DNA of 64,000 nt, taken from the NCBI RefSeq assembly GCF_965638725.1, contig NC_134962.1, positions 441,501 to 505,500 of the forward strand. Reading direction: 5' to 3'. The DNA comes from Aptenodytes patagonicus (Eukaryota; Chordata; Aves; Sphenisciformes; Spheniscidae). Positions 35,334-49,000 of this stretch are shown here, piece by piece (positions within the stretch are counted from its first letter, which is position 1; every line of letters starts with the position of its first letter). The notes under the pieces are model-generated. The model saw nothing but the letters and a program-made list of their open reading frames with translations, was not told the origin of the DNA and did no database searches. A program made the position numbers and the translations under genes.

Positions 35334-35810
35334 GCTCCCGGAGGGCTGGCTGGGGGCTGTCGGTGCTGGGGGGGGCAAGGGAAGCCGCTGTGAGCGAGGG
35401 CTCAGGGGGCAGGTTCCCGGGCCCTGCTGCACCCCATGGGCAGGGTCCCAGTCAGCCACTGGGGCTCTGTGGCAGAGTGGGGCTGGGGGAGCAGGGGCAG
35501 CGGCAGCAGCCCCCTCACAGGGCCGGCGCAGCCCGGCTGTAACCACCGGCTGGTGCCGCCAGTGCTGGGACTCGCCCCCATCCTGGCCTCCGTGTCTTTC
35601 CCGGGGGACGGGTCTGGCTTGCAGGGTGGGGGCCCAGGTCCCGGGTGCAGCTTGTCCCACCCCGTGCGTGCAGGTTCCCCGGGGCCCCAGGGCAGGGCCG
35701 GCTCCGGACACCGGGCTCTGCTTGCTGCAGAGCACGCAGCGCCCCCCCCCACCCCCGCCCACGCCCCCAGGCAGCGGGGCGAGCAGGCTCCCAGCCCACG
35801 CCCCCCGTAC

Positions 35811-36110
35811 CTGCGGTCCGCGCCGGGGCTCCCGGGTGGGACGCAGCCGTGGGTAGGTCCCCGGCCCTGCGGCCCCGGTGGGCCGGGCTGCGGCCCTGTC
35901 CGCGGAGGCAGGCGGGGTGCCGGCGGCGGCGGGCGCCCCATGGAGAGGCGTGGGGTGCGCTGCCCGCCACGCTGCGGAGGCAGCCCCGGCGCAGGGGCTG
36001 CCAGCATCCTCCGCGGCGTTGGCCTGGCAACGCGGAGCGGGAGGCGTATGCTCGGCCGGCCGGTGCCGGTGCCGGTGCCGGTGGCGTGCAGAGCCCTGCT
36101 AGGGCAGGGG
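35811..36110 (-). promoter_or_regulatory. Probable promoter and noncoding first exon of RNF182-like
   Basis: A CpG-rich block upstream of a minus-strand donor (CGGACCGCAG|GTACGG, exon edge 35811) that pairs with an acceptor at 35366-35368. The short GGTGCC direct repeat at about 36060-36080 lies within it. No TATA box is seen. The transcription start is not defined by the sequence. Confidence 0.45.
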
Positions 36111-39100
36111 CAGGCCCACCCGCGCCGCAGGGCACAGCTGGGGCAGCCGGGGTCCCCCGGGCCCCCCGCCGGGCTGCAGCAGGTCGGTGCGGGGGGTCGG
36201 TGCGGCTCTATGCAGCCCTGCTGCCCCTTCGCTCCCAGGCAGCCCTGAGGATGCTCCTTCCCTGCCTGGGGGCCCCCAGGCAGTGGCCCCTGGGGCCCTG
36301 CAGATGCCGGCCCAGGGGAGAGGGCGGCCGCAGAGCAGGGTCCTGAGGGCTCCCGCAGCACGGGCAGACCCTCTCCCCTTCCCTGGCCTGGGAACGGGCG
36401 GCTCCTGCTCGGCCCCAGGGAAAGAAGCGGCTTCAGGCATGAAGCGTCCAGCGGGGAGGGCTCTGTACACCCGTCCCAGGGCCCAGCACGTCACCTGCAG
36501 GATGAGGATCCTGGGGCACAGAGAAACGCCCAGCACTGCCAGCATGTGCCCGGCCTCCTCGCCCCTCTCCTGCGCCCCAGGGAGCCAGGGCCAGGGGCAC
36601 TTGGGGGCCGCAGCACTTGCCAGAGCCAGGCTGGGCACAGCCGAACCCTTGGCACATCCCTCTCCACGCCTGGGCCTCCCCAGCCCATGCCAAATGCAAC
36701 CCCCCCAGCTGCAGACCTTGCAGGGGTGTTTCCAGCAGCCCCGAGGGGCAGCAGCTGTCAGAGACCCCCCCCCCCCCGCTGCCCAGGGCTGAAGGCAGGT
36801 TGGCAGCGCTGATTCCTCCCCAGTGCAGACAGGGCAAACCTCCCTCCCGCTGTGCTGCCGGCGAGGAGAGCAGCAGCAACCGCCCACTACAGGCGGCAGC
36901 GCTTGTGGGGGTGATGGCAGGGACCCCATGCAGTGACGGCCGACCCGGGACACGCCTGAGCCCAGGCGCTGCTGGGGGTTTCCAGCTCCTTGTCAGTGAC
37001 AGGGTCACGCCTTGCTGCTCTCAGCCCCCTCGGGGCATAGGACAGGGTGTCTATGCCGGTTAACAAGAAAATTACTTTTTTTTTTTTTCTCCATGCAGGG
37101 CTCTACCCTGGTCGCTGAGCTCCATGAACTGCCCAGGTAATTACTGTCCACACCCTGACAAGCGCAGTGCTGGGCTGCAGCTCTGGCCCACGCCAGAGCA
37201 GCTGCTTGGGCTGGAGCTGCCCGAAGCCGCATTAGTGAGGGGCCCTTTAGTTCAAATCGTCAAAGTTTGGCAGAATCTGAAAGAATTTACTCCAGGGGAC
37301 CAGGCAACGTCCAGCTCCCAGTGTGACAGCTGACCTCGTCCCTCCCAGTCCTGCTTGTACCCCCCACCGTTCCCAGCTGCATCTCCCGGCTGCCCGCACC
37401 ACCACAGCCTCTCGCACAGCCCTTGCTGGCCCGGCCTTTGTCACCTGCCCTTGGCTTCACCCTTGGTACAGGCTCGGCTGGGCAGCGAGCAGTCCCGAGC
37501 GCTGCGGGACGGCCACCGCCGAGTATCTTGGTGGGAAGTGTCACGTCTCATCTTGGCATCGGGCTGATGGGGGTGCCCCGTGCCGGCCCATCTGGCTGCC
37601 TTGAGGATTGGGCAGCTCATTTCCTGCAAGCAGAACCTGCTCCTTGTCCCAGGCACGCACCCCTGGCCCCTCCACACTCACTGGACCCTCCACCCGCTGT
37701 CACTTCGTCCCTGCGCTTCTCCGGAGCCAGAGCCCACCAGCCTCTGCCGCTGGGACTTGGCTCCCGGCACGCTCCTGCAACTAAATTCCTAACAAGGTAA
37801 TTGGCCGTCACCCGAGGGAGCAAGACAAAGGACTCGGTGAGGACAGACTGACCAAGGAGTAGGTTTGCTGAACTTCCCAGCACCCGTGTGTGGCTCCGGT
37901 CACCTGCACTTCAGGAGCAGGCTGCCTTGGCTCAAAATAATGAAGAAAAGGAAAAAAAGACTTTACAAACTGCTGCTTTCACTGACGGAGTTCCCAGCTG
38001 TCCCGAGTGTCATTAAAGGAGGTCAATGATCTCCTCATCTCTGTCGTTGAAAGCATCCCTGGAGAGCTGTGGAAATACTGGGAGCAGGCTGAGCAGGCAG
38101 CACGTGGGGCTGGGCTGTGCCCACCGCAGAGCAGTGGGCCACTGCTGGCCACAGAGCGCCATGTGCGTGGCACGGACCCAGGATTCATGGCGCTTCCTCA
38201 TCTCCCGCCTTTTAACTAATAAACCTCGTGACCTGTTTGATCTGTGCCGAGAAACGCAGCCCCACAAGGCTGCAGGATTACAGGCTTCCAGGCAATGCTA
38301 ACCCACCCCGGAGCCATTTTCCTTTGGGACAGCAAAACCCAGCTGGGGAGGACTGGCTTCCAGGGCCCGCAGCCCATCCAGAGGCAGTGGGGGCTCTAGA
38401 GGTAAAGCCAGGAAATTCCCAAAGCCCCGAAGCTGGGTCAGAGAACTACCACGGCTTTTAACCCCCAGAGCCACCCTCACCTCGTTAGGCCAGAAGAGAC
38501 TGGGGGTAGTAAACGATTCTTTAACACAACAGCCAGGGACAGGGTGAGATTGATGGCTGGAAGCTGAAGCAAGACCAGTCCAGCCAGGGGAGGCCTGTGC
38601 TTTGAGAGCGTGGTGCATCGACCCCCAGGCCGCTCTACCCGGGAAATCTCCCCACTCACCGCGGGCATCCCCCCCCTGCAGATCAGCGTTAGGGACTGCC
38701 CGCGGGAAAGCCCAGCCAAGCGCTCTCAACACCGCACCGGTCGCCGGTCTGCGCCAGTGAGGCTGTGCCTGCAACACGGCTCAGCCTGCGCCTCCCCGAT
38801 CGGGGGGCAAAGGGCTACCGAAGCGCCGAGAGCCTCGGAGCAGAGGCCACGCAAGAAGAAGCGGGGTGGTTCTGCCCTGAAGAGCCTGAGGGCGATTACA
38901 GCTGCCTGCACTTCTTGGAGGGCCGTTACAGGGAAGGGAAAGCCAAACTCTTCACAGTAGCGGCAGACAATGAACCAAGAGGGTAGTGGTCAGGTTGCTG
39001 TAGGGGGTTCACGCTGGTCATTAGGAAAAAAAATTCACCAGGAGGGCACCACAGCACAGAATGGGTCACAGATGCCAGATAGTTCTGCAAAAAAACCCAA

Positions 39101-39176
39101 CATTTTTCTGCCTTTCAGCCACAGTGAGACAGGCGAGGGCAGGGGGTGACCACAGGCCCCTGGCTGACAGAGAAGA
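36111..39176. other. Spacer between RNF182-like promoter and PCIF1 3' end
   Basis: Three kilobases without a supported gene. It holds a poly-C run at about 36766-36778, a poly-T run at about 37075-37090, and short AT-richer patches near 37.9-38.2 kb and 38.97-39.11 kb. Small open frames occur, including one on the minus strand at 38.0-38.3 kb, but none has a recognisable domain or splice context. Confidence 0.5.
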
Positions 39177-39209
39177 GGCACGGACACGGGGCAGAGCTGT
39201 ATGCTGGTT

Positions 39210-39215
39210 TTTAAT
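39210..39215 (-). terminator. PCIF1: PCIF1 poly(A) signal (ATTAAA)
   Basis: ATTAAA on the minus strand, about 830 bp beyond the PCIF1 stop, at the distal edge of the sequence shared with the second copy. Homology ends about 35 bp further on, where the transcript should be cleaved. Confidence 0.65.
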
Positions 39216-39681
39216 GTTCCTAAGAACTAGGAAACAGAAATCAAAAATAGACTTTGCTCTTCTTGATAAAAGTAATAAAATGGTTAGCGGTGTTAAATTA
39301 ATCCTTACAAAACAAAACCCAAGGAGGTTAAATAAAGCCCAGAGGCTCCGCATAAAAACCACGATGACTACAAAACAGCTGCAAAGACGTCTTTACACAC
39401 CAAAGAAAACTCCTCTTCTCCGCTCCTCCCCTATACGGTACACAGTGTCGGCGAACACGGGACTCACACATGTGGGAAAGAAACACGGATGCAATGGGAG
39501 CAGCCCTGCGAGGAGCACGGGCGCCGTGGACAGAACTATTTACACTATGGACACGGAGCTGTGCTGGTGCCAGTCCGGCCGCAGGAGCCCCCGGGCTCTG
39601 CCCGCCCTTCTCCTGCCGGCGCTGGGCTGTGGCCAGCTGCTGGGGCCCCTCCAGCTGCGGCGCTAGGCGCCGAGCACTCGC

Positions 39682-40047
39682 ATTTGCTGTCCGTCCCTCC
39701 ATCTGTCCCGCCGTCCTTCCGCCCATGTGTGCGTCCCAGCTCCGGCTGCCCCTTCCCTCGGCGCTCTGGCGTCGAAGGGACTGCCTGCTCCTCCTGCCGC
39801 ACCACGCTGGGTTCCCTTGCCCTCCGGTGAGGGCCACAGCCGAGCCTCCTCTCCCCACCGGTGGCCGGGTGCTCCCCGGTGCTCGTGGGCGGGGGCGGCG
39901 TGCAGTTCGCAGAGGAAAGCAGGTGCCGTGGAGCTGCTGCACAAGAGTCCCCCGGGCCGGTGCTACGTAGCCAGCAGTCTCTCCACTGCCCCGGCAAGCC
40001 TCCTCGTGGCCGCCGGCACCTCCCCTGCTGCCTCGCACCTCTGCGCC
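39682..40047 (-). other. PCIF1: PCIF1 3'UTR segment absent from the second copy
   Basis: This 366 bp of PCIF1 3'UTR lies between the stop codon and the part shared with the duplicate at 33.8 kb. In the duplicate the flanks abut. Either it was inserted into PCIF1 after duplication or deleted from the copy. It shows no transposon signature or end repeats that I can see. Confidence 0.7.
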
Positions 40048-43000
40048 TTAGTTGGGATTAGTCTCCCGGCTGCTGCTTTGCTCTCGGCCCAGCTCCCGCT
40101 CTTTGTCTGCTGTGGAGGAGGAGGAGGAGGAGGACGACGACGAGGAGGAAGATGAGGAGCTCAGGGTCCGGCCTGAATGCTTGTAGGCTGCAACGAGCTC
40201 CTGCAGCCGCTCCGGCGTGGGCTCCCACTTGGCAAAGCCCGCACTGTTCTGCAGGAAGAGGACGGCTGTGTTGTGCACGGCCTTGTAGTACATCTCCTCT
40301 CTGCAGGGGAAGACAACAGGCACTTAGCATCTCCCCTGGCCCACCTGTCCAGAAGTCACACAACTGCCACCCAGATCTAATTCCTAGCACCCGCCCCTCC
40401 CCTTCCTGCGTGTCACGTTTAGGACAAGTATTCGTCTCTGTCCTTTTCTCTCATTATTCTGAGGAAAAGAGCAAGCAGAGTGCAGCGTCAGGCATTTCTG
40501 AGTAAAGGTAGAGGCTCACTAACTTTCAGAGGAGAAGCACCGATGCTGCGTAGCCACCTAGCTCTCTACCAGCACATGAACCGGGACATCACTGTCCTTG
40601 CAGAAGGAGTCTCATCGCGGTAAGGCATCAATCATAACCAGGTACAGAGAACTTAGTCTTTAAGCACTTGTTGCTTAAACAAGTTGTTGTTTGAACTTCT
40701 TGCTTAAACAGCAGACCAACGGCCAGCTTGCTCCGTTGAGGACTAAGATCCTACCCGCCCCTTGCTTCTGCTTCCCCCCGGGTGACACCGAATTGCTGCG
40801 GCATTTGGCAGCCCAGGAAATGCTGCTCAGCTCGCTCACCAGATCAGAGGGCTGGCAGAGGAGCACAGATGATCACCACAGCACCACATGTATGACCTGT
40901 TCAGACTGGACTTGTACCCAGGGAATACACCACTCACAAGCTTTTTGTTAGTGAAATACCTCAGTAGTCATTAAACGAACGTGAAATTCACAACACTCTG
41001 TATGCCTATCTTAAAAATCCAGGGTGATTATGTACTGCGTTCTTCCTTGCCTGCTCCCTACTTCCCATTGATTTCAACCTGGGATAGGATATTTCTGTCA
41101 TACGGCTTCAGAAACGCATTCCCAGAAGGACCCGAGAAAAAGGCCTACTTTTTGCAGACATGCTGAGACCCGCTGCGGTATTCATGATCAAAGGCTGGCA
41201 GGATAAGCTGGTGCCGCTTGAACTTGCTCTGCTCCATGCGGGTCAGGGCTGGTGTAGGAGGGTCCCGCCACTCGGGGATGAAGACGATAAAGGAGAGAGG
41301 CTCACTGGAGTTCTCCAGCAGTTTCTAGTTCAACAAGAAAATGAACAATCTCAGCCCTGGCTGAGCAATGACATGTCTAATGAGTTCTACTGAAAGGAAA
41401 CATTCCTGCTTCTGGAGCAGTGCCGCAGCAGTCACCGTCCTTTGCCTTCCGCACTACAGCCCTGCTGTAAGGATGCGGGAGCAGTGGGGAGAAGAGGACT
41501 GACTGCACAACTCCATTCAGAACAACTCCATAGGTGAGTGAACATACCTCAAAGTGAGAGACCATGGCATCCATCAGCTCCTCACAGAACGGAGGATTTG
41601 CCTCAAAAGAGCCACTTATAGGGAAGAAATCCAGGCACGGGCTGGAGGAAAAAGGCAAAGATCCCTATCAGAGAGGCTAGAATTCTAATTTTCACACCTT
41701 AAAAAGCATCTGTTTCCTCAGAAAAGGCAGTCGCGCTCTCAGAAAGCCTGAATCCCCAGCAGTACAGGGCCTGCTGCTTCCAACAGCAGGACTGGTCACT
41801 GGGGACACACTCCACCTGTAGTCACTGAAGGTGACTGCTGATTCAAGCAGACTGCCTGAGGGCCCAGGTCTCTCATTCTTCAGAACAAGGGCAAGCGCTG
41901 GCAAACCTATGAACTGCATTACTCCAGGGACCAGAGCCCTCTAACTAGACTAACAGCACACTCCTGACGGTTTCACAGCGTGTCTGTGTCCACTCATTGC
42001 CTTTAGGCAGGCCTGAAGTACACATCCTTCTGAGCAGACATCACACAACCAGCTACCGCCCTGAACACACAGACACGTCAGCCTGTCTTGAGTCATCACA
42101 CGTGCACGCACCCACACAGAAACACGGCAAGGGCACCGGAACGTAAGACTCACCCCCTGGATCCAAAATACCCGTCTGTATCCAAGAAGGCCGAACAGTA
42201 CTGTTTAAAATAGCAATTCAGGGGCGAGGCAAAGCATTCAAAACTCACTCCAAAGAGCTTATGGAGGGCTTCGAAGACGTGCACGGGAAGTGCCCCCTGC
42301 AGACCAGTTCCTTCGTACAGACCCACACCGAACATCATCTGAGGAGAGCAAACCCCGGTGAGCCGTGCCTGCACTCGCTGTTCCTGCTGCTCCCTTCACT
42401 GACCACGGACCCAGGGCCACACGTCCATGCACCCACTTCTCTAGGTATGCAGGGCCCCCTCGTCCTTTCTCAAATTCGTGTAGGTCCCCTGCATGTACCC
42501 AAGAATGCTCTTTAGATATTTCATCCAACTCAGGCCCCACAAACCAACTGTCAATTTTCACATATATCCCCCATGAACCTTTAGCTGGCTCTCAGAGTCA
42601 AGTTTCTTTCATAAAAATTTATCTTTACCCACCCTGAGGTCTCCTGTCAAGATCACAATTGCTCCCCAGACCGCAGTCCTATCTCAAAACACCGGGAGCA
42701 GACAACAGACCCAGTTTAAGCCCTATTTTGCATCAGGCTCCCAGAGCTGCGGACCTCCCCCAGAGCAAAGATAACAAGTTCAGTTCCCCACTATTACTAA
42801 GGCTTTCTGATGTACAACAACTGTGATGAGACAGTACCTGATATCGACGGAGAAGGCACCAAACCCTGGGCAGAAACTTTTCAAAGCCAGAGTCGTCAAT
42901 GCAACTGTACCGATAGAGAAGCCACTGGAAGAGAAAGCCCAGCCATTAAACACAGAATCAACAAAGGTAAGACAGTACACAAACATACCATGATATGGAG

Positions 43001-46000
43001 AGGAACACTGACGAACAACAGGAGCAGGTGGGGCTCTGCATGGAGGCTTGTCAGCACATCTGCTTTTACCGTGCGAGTGAACCGCAAGCTCTTTACTGGC
43101 ATGAATGAATGTACCACATCAGCAAGTGTCTCTCAGCAAGGGCTGCCTTGCTGCAAGTACGACCATTCTTGCAGCACAGTACTCTCCTGGTTTCGGCTGG
43201 GATAGAGTTAATTTTCTTCCTAGTAGCCGGTACAGTGCTGTGTTTTGGATTTAGTATGGGAATAATGTTGATAACACCCCGATGTTTTCGTTGTTGCTAG
43301 GTAGTGCTTACACTGGTCAAAGACTTTTCAGCTTCCCATGCCCTGCCAGCGAGAAGCTGGGAGGGGGCACAGCCAGGAGAGCTGACCCAAACTGGCCAAA
43401 GGGATATTCCATACCATGTGACGTCATGCTCAGTATATAAACTGGGGGGAGTTGGCTGGGGGGCAGGGACCACTGCTCGGGAACTGGCTGGGCATCGGTC
43501 AGCGGTTGGTGAGCAATTGCATTGTGCATCACTTATTTTGTATATTCTTTTATCATTATTATTATTTTCCCTTCCTTTTCTGTCCTATTAAACTGTCTTT
43601 ATTTCAACCCATGAATTTTACTTTTTTTTCCCCGATTCTCTCCCCCATCCCACTGCAGGGGGGCATTTAGCTGCCTGCTGGGTTAAACCACAACAAGTAT
43701 GTATCCAAAGCATACATGCAACACCTTGAAAGTATTCCCAGCAGAAGCCTGACCCTGACTAAGGTGAAAGTAGCTGTCCTCATTTCTGCTACTATTAGGG
43801 CAGTGTCTGACAGCCTCCGCCAGGTCAGCGCTCCATCCCTCTGCACAGTCGCTCCTCTCGGAGGACAAGGAGAAATGAAACCTCTCACCAAAGAGCAGTT
43901 TGTGACAAGTCACGCAGGACTGGCAGTCAGCCCTTACCAGCTTGCTGAAGTAGTTGCGGCTTACTTTCACCATCTCCCCCTTGTACCGCACACATGCCAC
44001 ATTGTTTTCCATATGCATTTCCACACTGGGGAGTGGTGGGGAGGGGATGGCCAGTCTCACTGGGTAACAGTATACGAGCCTGTCCTGGACTTCAGGAGCT
44101 TCTATCTCAGCTACGGAGAATAAAGAGAAAGGCAGCCCATTAGAATTCCATCTCAAAACATGCAGCAACAGGAATAGGGCTAAAGAGCAGACCGGTCACC
44201 CCAAAAACACCGTGGTGGTCCTTCATAGATCTTGTAGGCAGCTACCTAGGTTCAGAGCCAATTCCCCAAATTAATTCCATCACCCGCTGCCAGAACATAG
44301 AGAGGACCCATTTCACAGTACTTTTCCATCTCTGACACAGCACACCTGTAGACTGTACACAACCATTCCAGCATTGTGAGGCACATTCCAGACGAGTAAA
44401 ACACTTTCCTTGTCCCTACCGTTGTTATTTCAGTTTGCCCCAAATTCATCCAAAGCACAATAAATATTCCCAGGCTGCCAAGTGCAGGAGGCAAAGGAAT
44501 CTTCCTGCCACCTTGTGGTTACCCATCACAGACAGCAGCTAAGCCTCGGCTTCAGCAGGAAAAAAGAGAGCTCACAGGAAAGATCACTCAAAAGGAATCA
44601 CGGATTCAATCGGGTGGGAAGACAAGCAGCAAAAACAAGCAGCAAAAGGCAGACAATAGGATCTGAAGGGAGCCTGAGGAGAGCTAGGACCCGAAAAGGA
44701 AAAGGACTACAGAACGGTGGTGATGAAACAGGGACCATGGAAGAAGGAAAAGGTGACTAGAGGCACAAGTACAGACCTAAACTAGGAAGAAAGAACAAAG
44801 ATCAAGGAACATCAATCCTCTGCTGGGAAAGGAAGAAGGGTGCACAGTGACGCACTGGGAGGCAGAGGAGTGCAGAAGGTGCTCAGAACCCAAGAAATGT
44901 GGCAAAGGAGAATATAGGCAGGAGAGCGTGCTCAGCATTAGGAAGGAGAGTGTCAGCTGTCCCCAGGAATTCATGAAGAAGCAGAGCAAAAAAACACGGT
45001 CCAGGGAAATGAACTAATACCCTGTTCAGTGTGGTCAGCTCCTAACAAGCTACTTAATCCTGACAAATCATACATTTATGGTATTTGATATTACAGCTGG
45101 TAACAGTACCTGATGGAAAACACCTTGCCACTGCATAGGCACTGTGTGACTCTGTCAGCTAAGAACTATGCTGGACTGGCTATTTCTGACTCTATTAAAT
45201 TCAATCCCGGGGACTCAGAGCAGCCCTCCCAACAGATAACGCTATTTGAATGGGGACAGGCCAGAGTGCATTGCCTTTATGCTGCAGTGCTGTAGCCCTA
45301 TAGCTCTTCAGAGCTGACTGCGTACCAGATATATTGTTCTCTTTGAGGATGGCAAGATGCTTCTCCCGGATCCGCTTGACGTATTCAAGGGATATGTAGT
45401 AAATCTTACTGCAGATGCCTTCAACGGAGTCCTTTGCTGCAGCAGACACATGGGGCCCACATTGTTTGCGTAAGTGCTCCAGGCGGTCCTGCAGAACCAG
45501 AGAACCAGAGAGTCCCTTACACAACCCACCATCGGACTCCCCAGAGGTATGCAGAGTCTGCATGCCACTGTCACTCCCATTTCACAAAGCAAAGGAAAGC
45601 AATCGCAGCCTTCTCCAGGAGGACCTCTATCTGGCCCCAAACACGCACCCCCCCTCTTTCCCAGGCTCCCTGCGCTCAGCTGCACGAGCAGAGGGATACT
45701 GACCATGTAGTCCTCCTTAGAGGCAGAATGGTCCCGTCGCAGCCAGCTGAAGGTGTCCTCCACGTTCCACTTCACCACCTTCCTGCTGTCTGGTGAAGCA
45801 CTCCTGCACAAAATGGAGAAGCAAAATTTAACCCACGGCTGCACGGCAATATATTCCATCCCACCACAATGGTCTTCTATCAGCAGGGGAACACAGCTGC
45901 CGACACTTCCTCAAGGCCCTACCCTGTCACTCCCCTCCAGGCCTCCTCTGGAAAGTGTTTCCAGACATTTATATGACTAGGGACTGCCATGCTCTCTCCA

Positions 46001-49000
46001 AAACACAGCGTAGCTGTCTGCTGTCCTCTCCGCAACAGGAGAGGCAGATAAAGCATTGATCTATCATGGAAATGGTCCATTTTGATCTTGCCTCTCATTT
46101 TCAAATGCAGCCATTGCTAGGAGCTTGTGACTCTGAGAAAACTACACCGTCAACAAGCTTTTTATTTTCCCCACACGGCTATCTTCCTCAATTCTGTCCT
46201 GTGGCAGATCTTGTCAGAGAAGTCATACATGGTATAATAAAATACCGCCCTAAGCTTTCTGCTCTTTAATAGCAGCAAGTGCCCAAGCACTCTTGTTTTT
46301 TTCTCAGGGATAAATGACAGAAGGCATTCTATGTCCAGTATTTCAAAGATTCTCACTTGTCTCTGCATACGATCAGCTTCCCAAAATTACATTTTACTGT
46401 AACATTACTATCAAAAGAGGCCTCCAGCACTGTCTTTTTTCTTCTGTACCTTCCTAACCTTGCTCTTCCTCAGTACGATGATGACCAACGCTGAATAAGG
46501 TGGGATGCAGCAGCCCCTATAACCTTTTTCTCTTTTCTGAATGTGACAGCACTGTAAGAGGAACTCCCACCTGGATTCAATCAGCCGTTTCGCAGCCTCG
46601 GCATACTTGAAGAGCAGTCTCTTGGCTTCCTCCCGGAACTTGATTCTGGATAACCTGAGGTAAGTTTAAATTCACATGCATCAGTTCCAAAGCTGCCACG
46701 AAGGCATGGAGGCCAGGTCCAGTTCCCAAGCTTTACATCACCAGCACCCTACCGCTTCATCAGTGAAAGTAAAACACAAAAGCACAGAACCGCAGCAGCT
46801 AAATCACTGGACCAGACCAATGCAAAAACATCCCAGCAAGGTGCTCTGTCTTTGAACAGTACCTGATGGGAATGTCATTCATGATCTCTCTGAACATGGA
46901 AGGAGACACTACTGGCTCGCAGTCACTCGGTAAAAGAGGATCTGTCCCTTTATCAACGACCTTCCTCTCCAACATCCAACGATTAAAGGACTCCCTTGGG
47001 GGGTCAATCCCTGGAGAAGCACAGAAAAAGGATCTAATCAATACAATAAAGAGGTGCCCAGAAGCCCTGATAAGGATCATCACATTGGAATTCTGCCTAA
47101 TGAGTTTGCAACCAACAATGTCACAGAGAGTATAACCATCACAAAAAGAGATCACAAGGACAAGACAGACATAAACTAGAAGGAAGAACCCCACAGTACT
47201 GCAGGATTGATAAGACAAATAAGGGGGGCCCAACAGAAACTTACCTTCTCGCTGCTGGCAGAGCTCACGATAATGTTGCCGCAGCTTGAGAATGAGCTGG
47301 GATCGAAGCAGCTCCACCTCGGGGTGTGGAGAAAGCACTTCAGACGGTGCTCTCTGCTTAATCACTGCATTTGTCTGAATATCCAGGTCCCAATATACTC
47401 TATGGCAGAAGCAAATGTCATCAGGATGGCCAAATCATTGGCTAATTATCAAATATTACTTCTAAAGATGCTTCCTTGGGCTGTTTCACCAGCCAAGTGA
47501 GAGTCTTGAACTATCAAGACTCCTTGCAAAGATATAGGGGGGTGTTACATCCCTCAGGTTCTTCTTCAAAGGTGTCTGGAAAACCAGGTGTCTCTAATCT
47601 ACCACCGAGAAAAGAACAGAAGACAAATGGAGACAACTCACTCAGTTGGTCGTAAAAGAGCTGCCTGCTGTTTATCTTCAGGTGAAACACACCATGCCTT
47701 CAAAACAGAGGTTCCTGGAATACTGGGAGAGCTGGGGACTGGCTGAGCAGCTGGGTTCCCTGGGACATCCGCCTGGGCATGTAAAAAATGAATTACTGGC
47801 CCACAGAGACAGGTAAAGGGAAAGCAGTCCAGAACACCTAACAATCCTGCACCAGTACACCACTCAGGATACCCCCATGAATTGCTAGAGCACATCTGGC
47901 CTGCTGTTGGCCTAAGTTAAATGGACATGCAAGCTACCATATTTCTCAGTCATAATCTGTTATCTCCCAACTCCCATACTCCACCTCAGGCTGTAAGAGA
48001 GAAATGGCAACTAGGCAGGACCCGAGTCTGCTTTCACTTTTGTACTTTCTGAGCGTCAGCTGTCACAGCTTGAGTTGTACTAGGGTGGCCTGACCTTGCA
48101 CAGTTCAAAAAAAACAGGTCCAAGCTCCAGACCCCCTAGGTTTCAGTTTGAACAACATCCTCAAGCGTATTTGTCTCACAGCACCAGACCCACCTTGGGC
48201 TTTTTCACACTGTTGCCGCTCGGTGGAACCTCTTCAGAGAATCTCCTCTTCCTTTGCTTGCTCTCCACAGAGGTATCTATCATCCCACCTTCCAGTGGCA
48301 TCGGAGCCGCATTCAATCCCAGAGGGTCTGACTATGAGCGTCCAAACAACAACAGCACGTCAGTTCATCAGCTGCCACTGCAGAGTCCCAAACAAAGGCA
48401 CTAAGCCCTCTTAATTTCCCATTTCACTGCCCCAGGCTCCCACGTGGATGGAAATAAGGACACTAATACTCACACCTGCAGAAAGCTAAAAAAAAATCTC
48501 TTCTAGACCTGTGCCCGTATGCTTTTTTTTAAGACTTAGATGAGAAAAATGCAACAAACTCCCCCAGGTTGAGTGTTCTTTGAGCAGTGCACTACACCTG
48601 GAACAGCACTACCTGAGCGTGCACCTGAAGGAGGAACATTTCATCAGAACCAAGCCAAACACTGGACTCAGCAAGGAGTTCTGAAGGTAGAGAAGACCCT
48701 CCCACACGTGCAATCTGAAGTCCACAAGACCACGGCATCTGTCCCTGCAGAGTATCCCAGTATTGGCATGGCCCCTTGGGATGAGCGCATACTTACAATG
48801 ACATCGTGCTGTCCCAGAACAGGCATTTCCCACAGAGATTGGTTAGTGAAGCGATTGAAGTAGTAAGGACGATTCTCCCGCTTGCTCCAGCACTTCTCCC
48901 AGCCAGCCTGCACCAGCTCATCTGAGAAGACAGTGAGATAGAGTCAGAAGAGGAGCAGTCCTGAGTAACAGCCCTGCCCTTCAGGTCCCCATTACTGCCA

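Noticed and set aside
36766-37090. Poly-C and poly-T runs as transposon tails
   Set aside because: No adjacent element body or flanking duplication; they are simple homopolymers.
38013-38267. Minus-strand frame ending DAFNDRDEEIIDLL
   Set aside because: The end looks protein-like, but there is no recognisable domain, no splice site support and no conserved partner exon. It is probably chance.
39066-39362. Minus-strand frame starting MVFMRSLWALFNLLGF, also found near 33.95 kb
   Set aside because: It lies in the PCIF1 3'UTR. Its presence in both copies follows from near-identical DNA. It has no family match.
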